From assembly GCF_003369915.1 (NCBI RefSeq), contig NC_046675.1:17732001-17796000 (forward strand): DNA of 64,000 nt, written 5' to 3'. This DNA is from Drosophila miranda. Its lineage: Eukaryota; Arthropoda; Insecta; Diptera; Drosophilidae. The translations under genes were made by a program, and so were the position numbers. Below, piece by piece: positions 63,774 through 64,000 of this stretch (position 1 is its first letter; each line of letters begins with the position of its first letter). A model generated the notes under the pieces. It worked only from the letters and a program-made list of their open reading frames with translations. It ran no database searches and was not told the origin of the DNA.

Positions 63774-64000
63774 GTAAGTGTTCCTCTTCTTTTTCAAGAG
63801 TATGCACAGAACATACACAGGTATAGTCGGGCATGGGCGTATGAATTTCCATATATTGTTTATGGTTAGCAAATAGCAAAGTTCTTTTGTTGACTGGGCC
63901 AGATTTTATGTAAGCAACCAGTTTTGGGTGCGGAAAGACAAGATTTTAGAAAAACGGCAATGGCGACAGGTTCTCTTATGCTAATCAAAAAGAAATGGAT
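63774..64000 (+). other. Elongase intron 4 (partial)
   Basis: Starts with GTAAGT after AIR at 63773 and continues past the window end; no acceptor followed by ELO coding sequence is visible. Confidence 0.75.

Overview
The window is insect nuclear DNA, almost certainly Drosophila. Its gene set matches the D. melanogaster 87F region (Muller element E): sqd, rin, Rbp4, Hrb87F, B52, Task6, CG9588 (PSMD9), lkb1 and IntS5 (omd). Protein-level differences, long CA/TG-rich leaders and many pieces of a degenerate intergenic repeat that I associate with obscura-group genomes suggest a D. pseudoobscura-like species. The species call is an inference. All gene models were built by hand from reading frame, GT/AG sites and remembered family sequence; exon lengths sum to multiples of three in every complete gene.

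Layout. 1-1.3 kb: first coding exon, part of intron 1 and promoter of sqd (minus). 1.6-2.0 kb: a decayed two-pore K+ channel fragment. 2.2-4.9 kb: AT-rich spacer. 5.1-9.2 kb: rin/G3BP (plus), with a long 3' region up to about 11.5 kb. 12.6-14.0 kb: Rbp4 (minus). 14-18.1 kb: Hrb87F (minus) with a spliced 3' UTR. 18.2-18.6 kb: a small element with terminal inverted repeats. 19.0-24.5 kb: B52/SRp55 (plus). 24.5-28.3 kb: spacer with a decayed ORF and repeat debris. 28.3-31.3 kb: Task6 (minus). 34.5-35.3 kb: PSMD9 (minus). 35.3-37.0 kb: a divergent promoter whose DRE-containing core is present twice. 37.6-39.5 kb: lkb1 (plus). 40.1-43.7 kb: IntS5 (minus). 43.9-50.7 kb: a repeat-rich area with at least two decayed coding sequences. 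51-64 kb: the 5' part of an ELO-family fatty-acid elongase (plus), with a 10.5 kb first intron and two possible first coding exons.

The first 24 kb is a cluster of five RNA-binding protein genes. Two hnRNP A/B-type proteins (sqd, Hrb87F), their probable testis relative Rbp4, the stress-granule protein Rin and the SR protein B52 act on mRNA splicing, localisation and translation. sqd and Hrb87F share an unusually similar promoter cassette. The second half holds unrelated housekeeping and signalling genes: a background K+ channel, a proteasome assembly chaperone, the AMPK-activating kinase, an Integrator subunit and a lipid elongase. I found no CRISPR array, rRNA, tRNA or intact transposon. The most interesting observations are the duplicated DRE promoter core, the two in-frame first exons of the elongase, the shared sqd/Hrb87F promoter cassette, the translatable 66-nt intron of Hrb87F and the matching introns in both pore filters of Task6.
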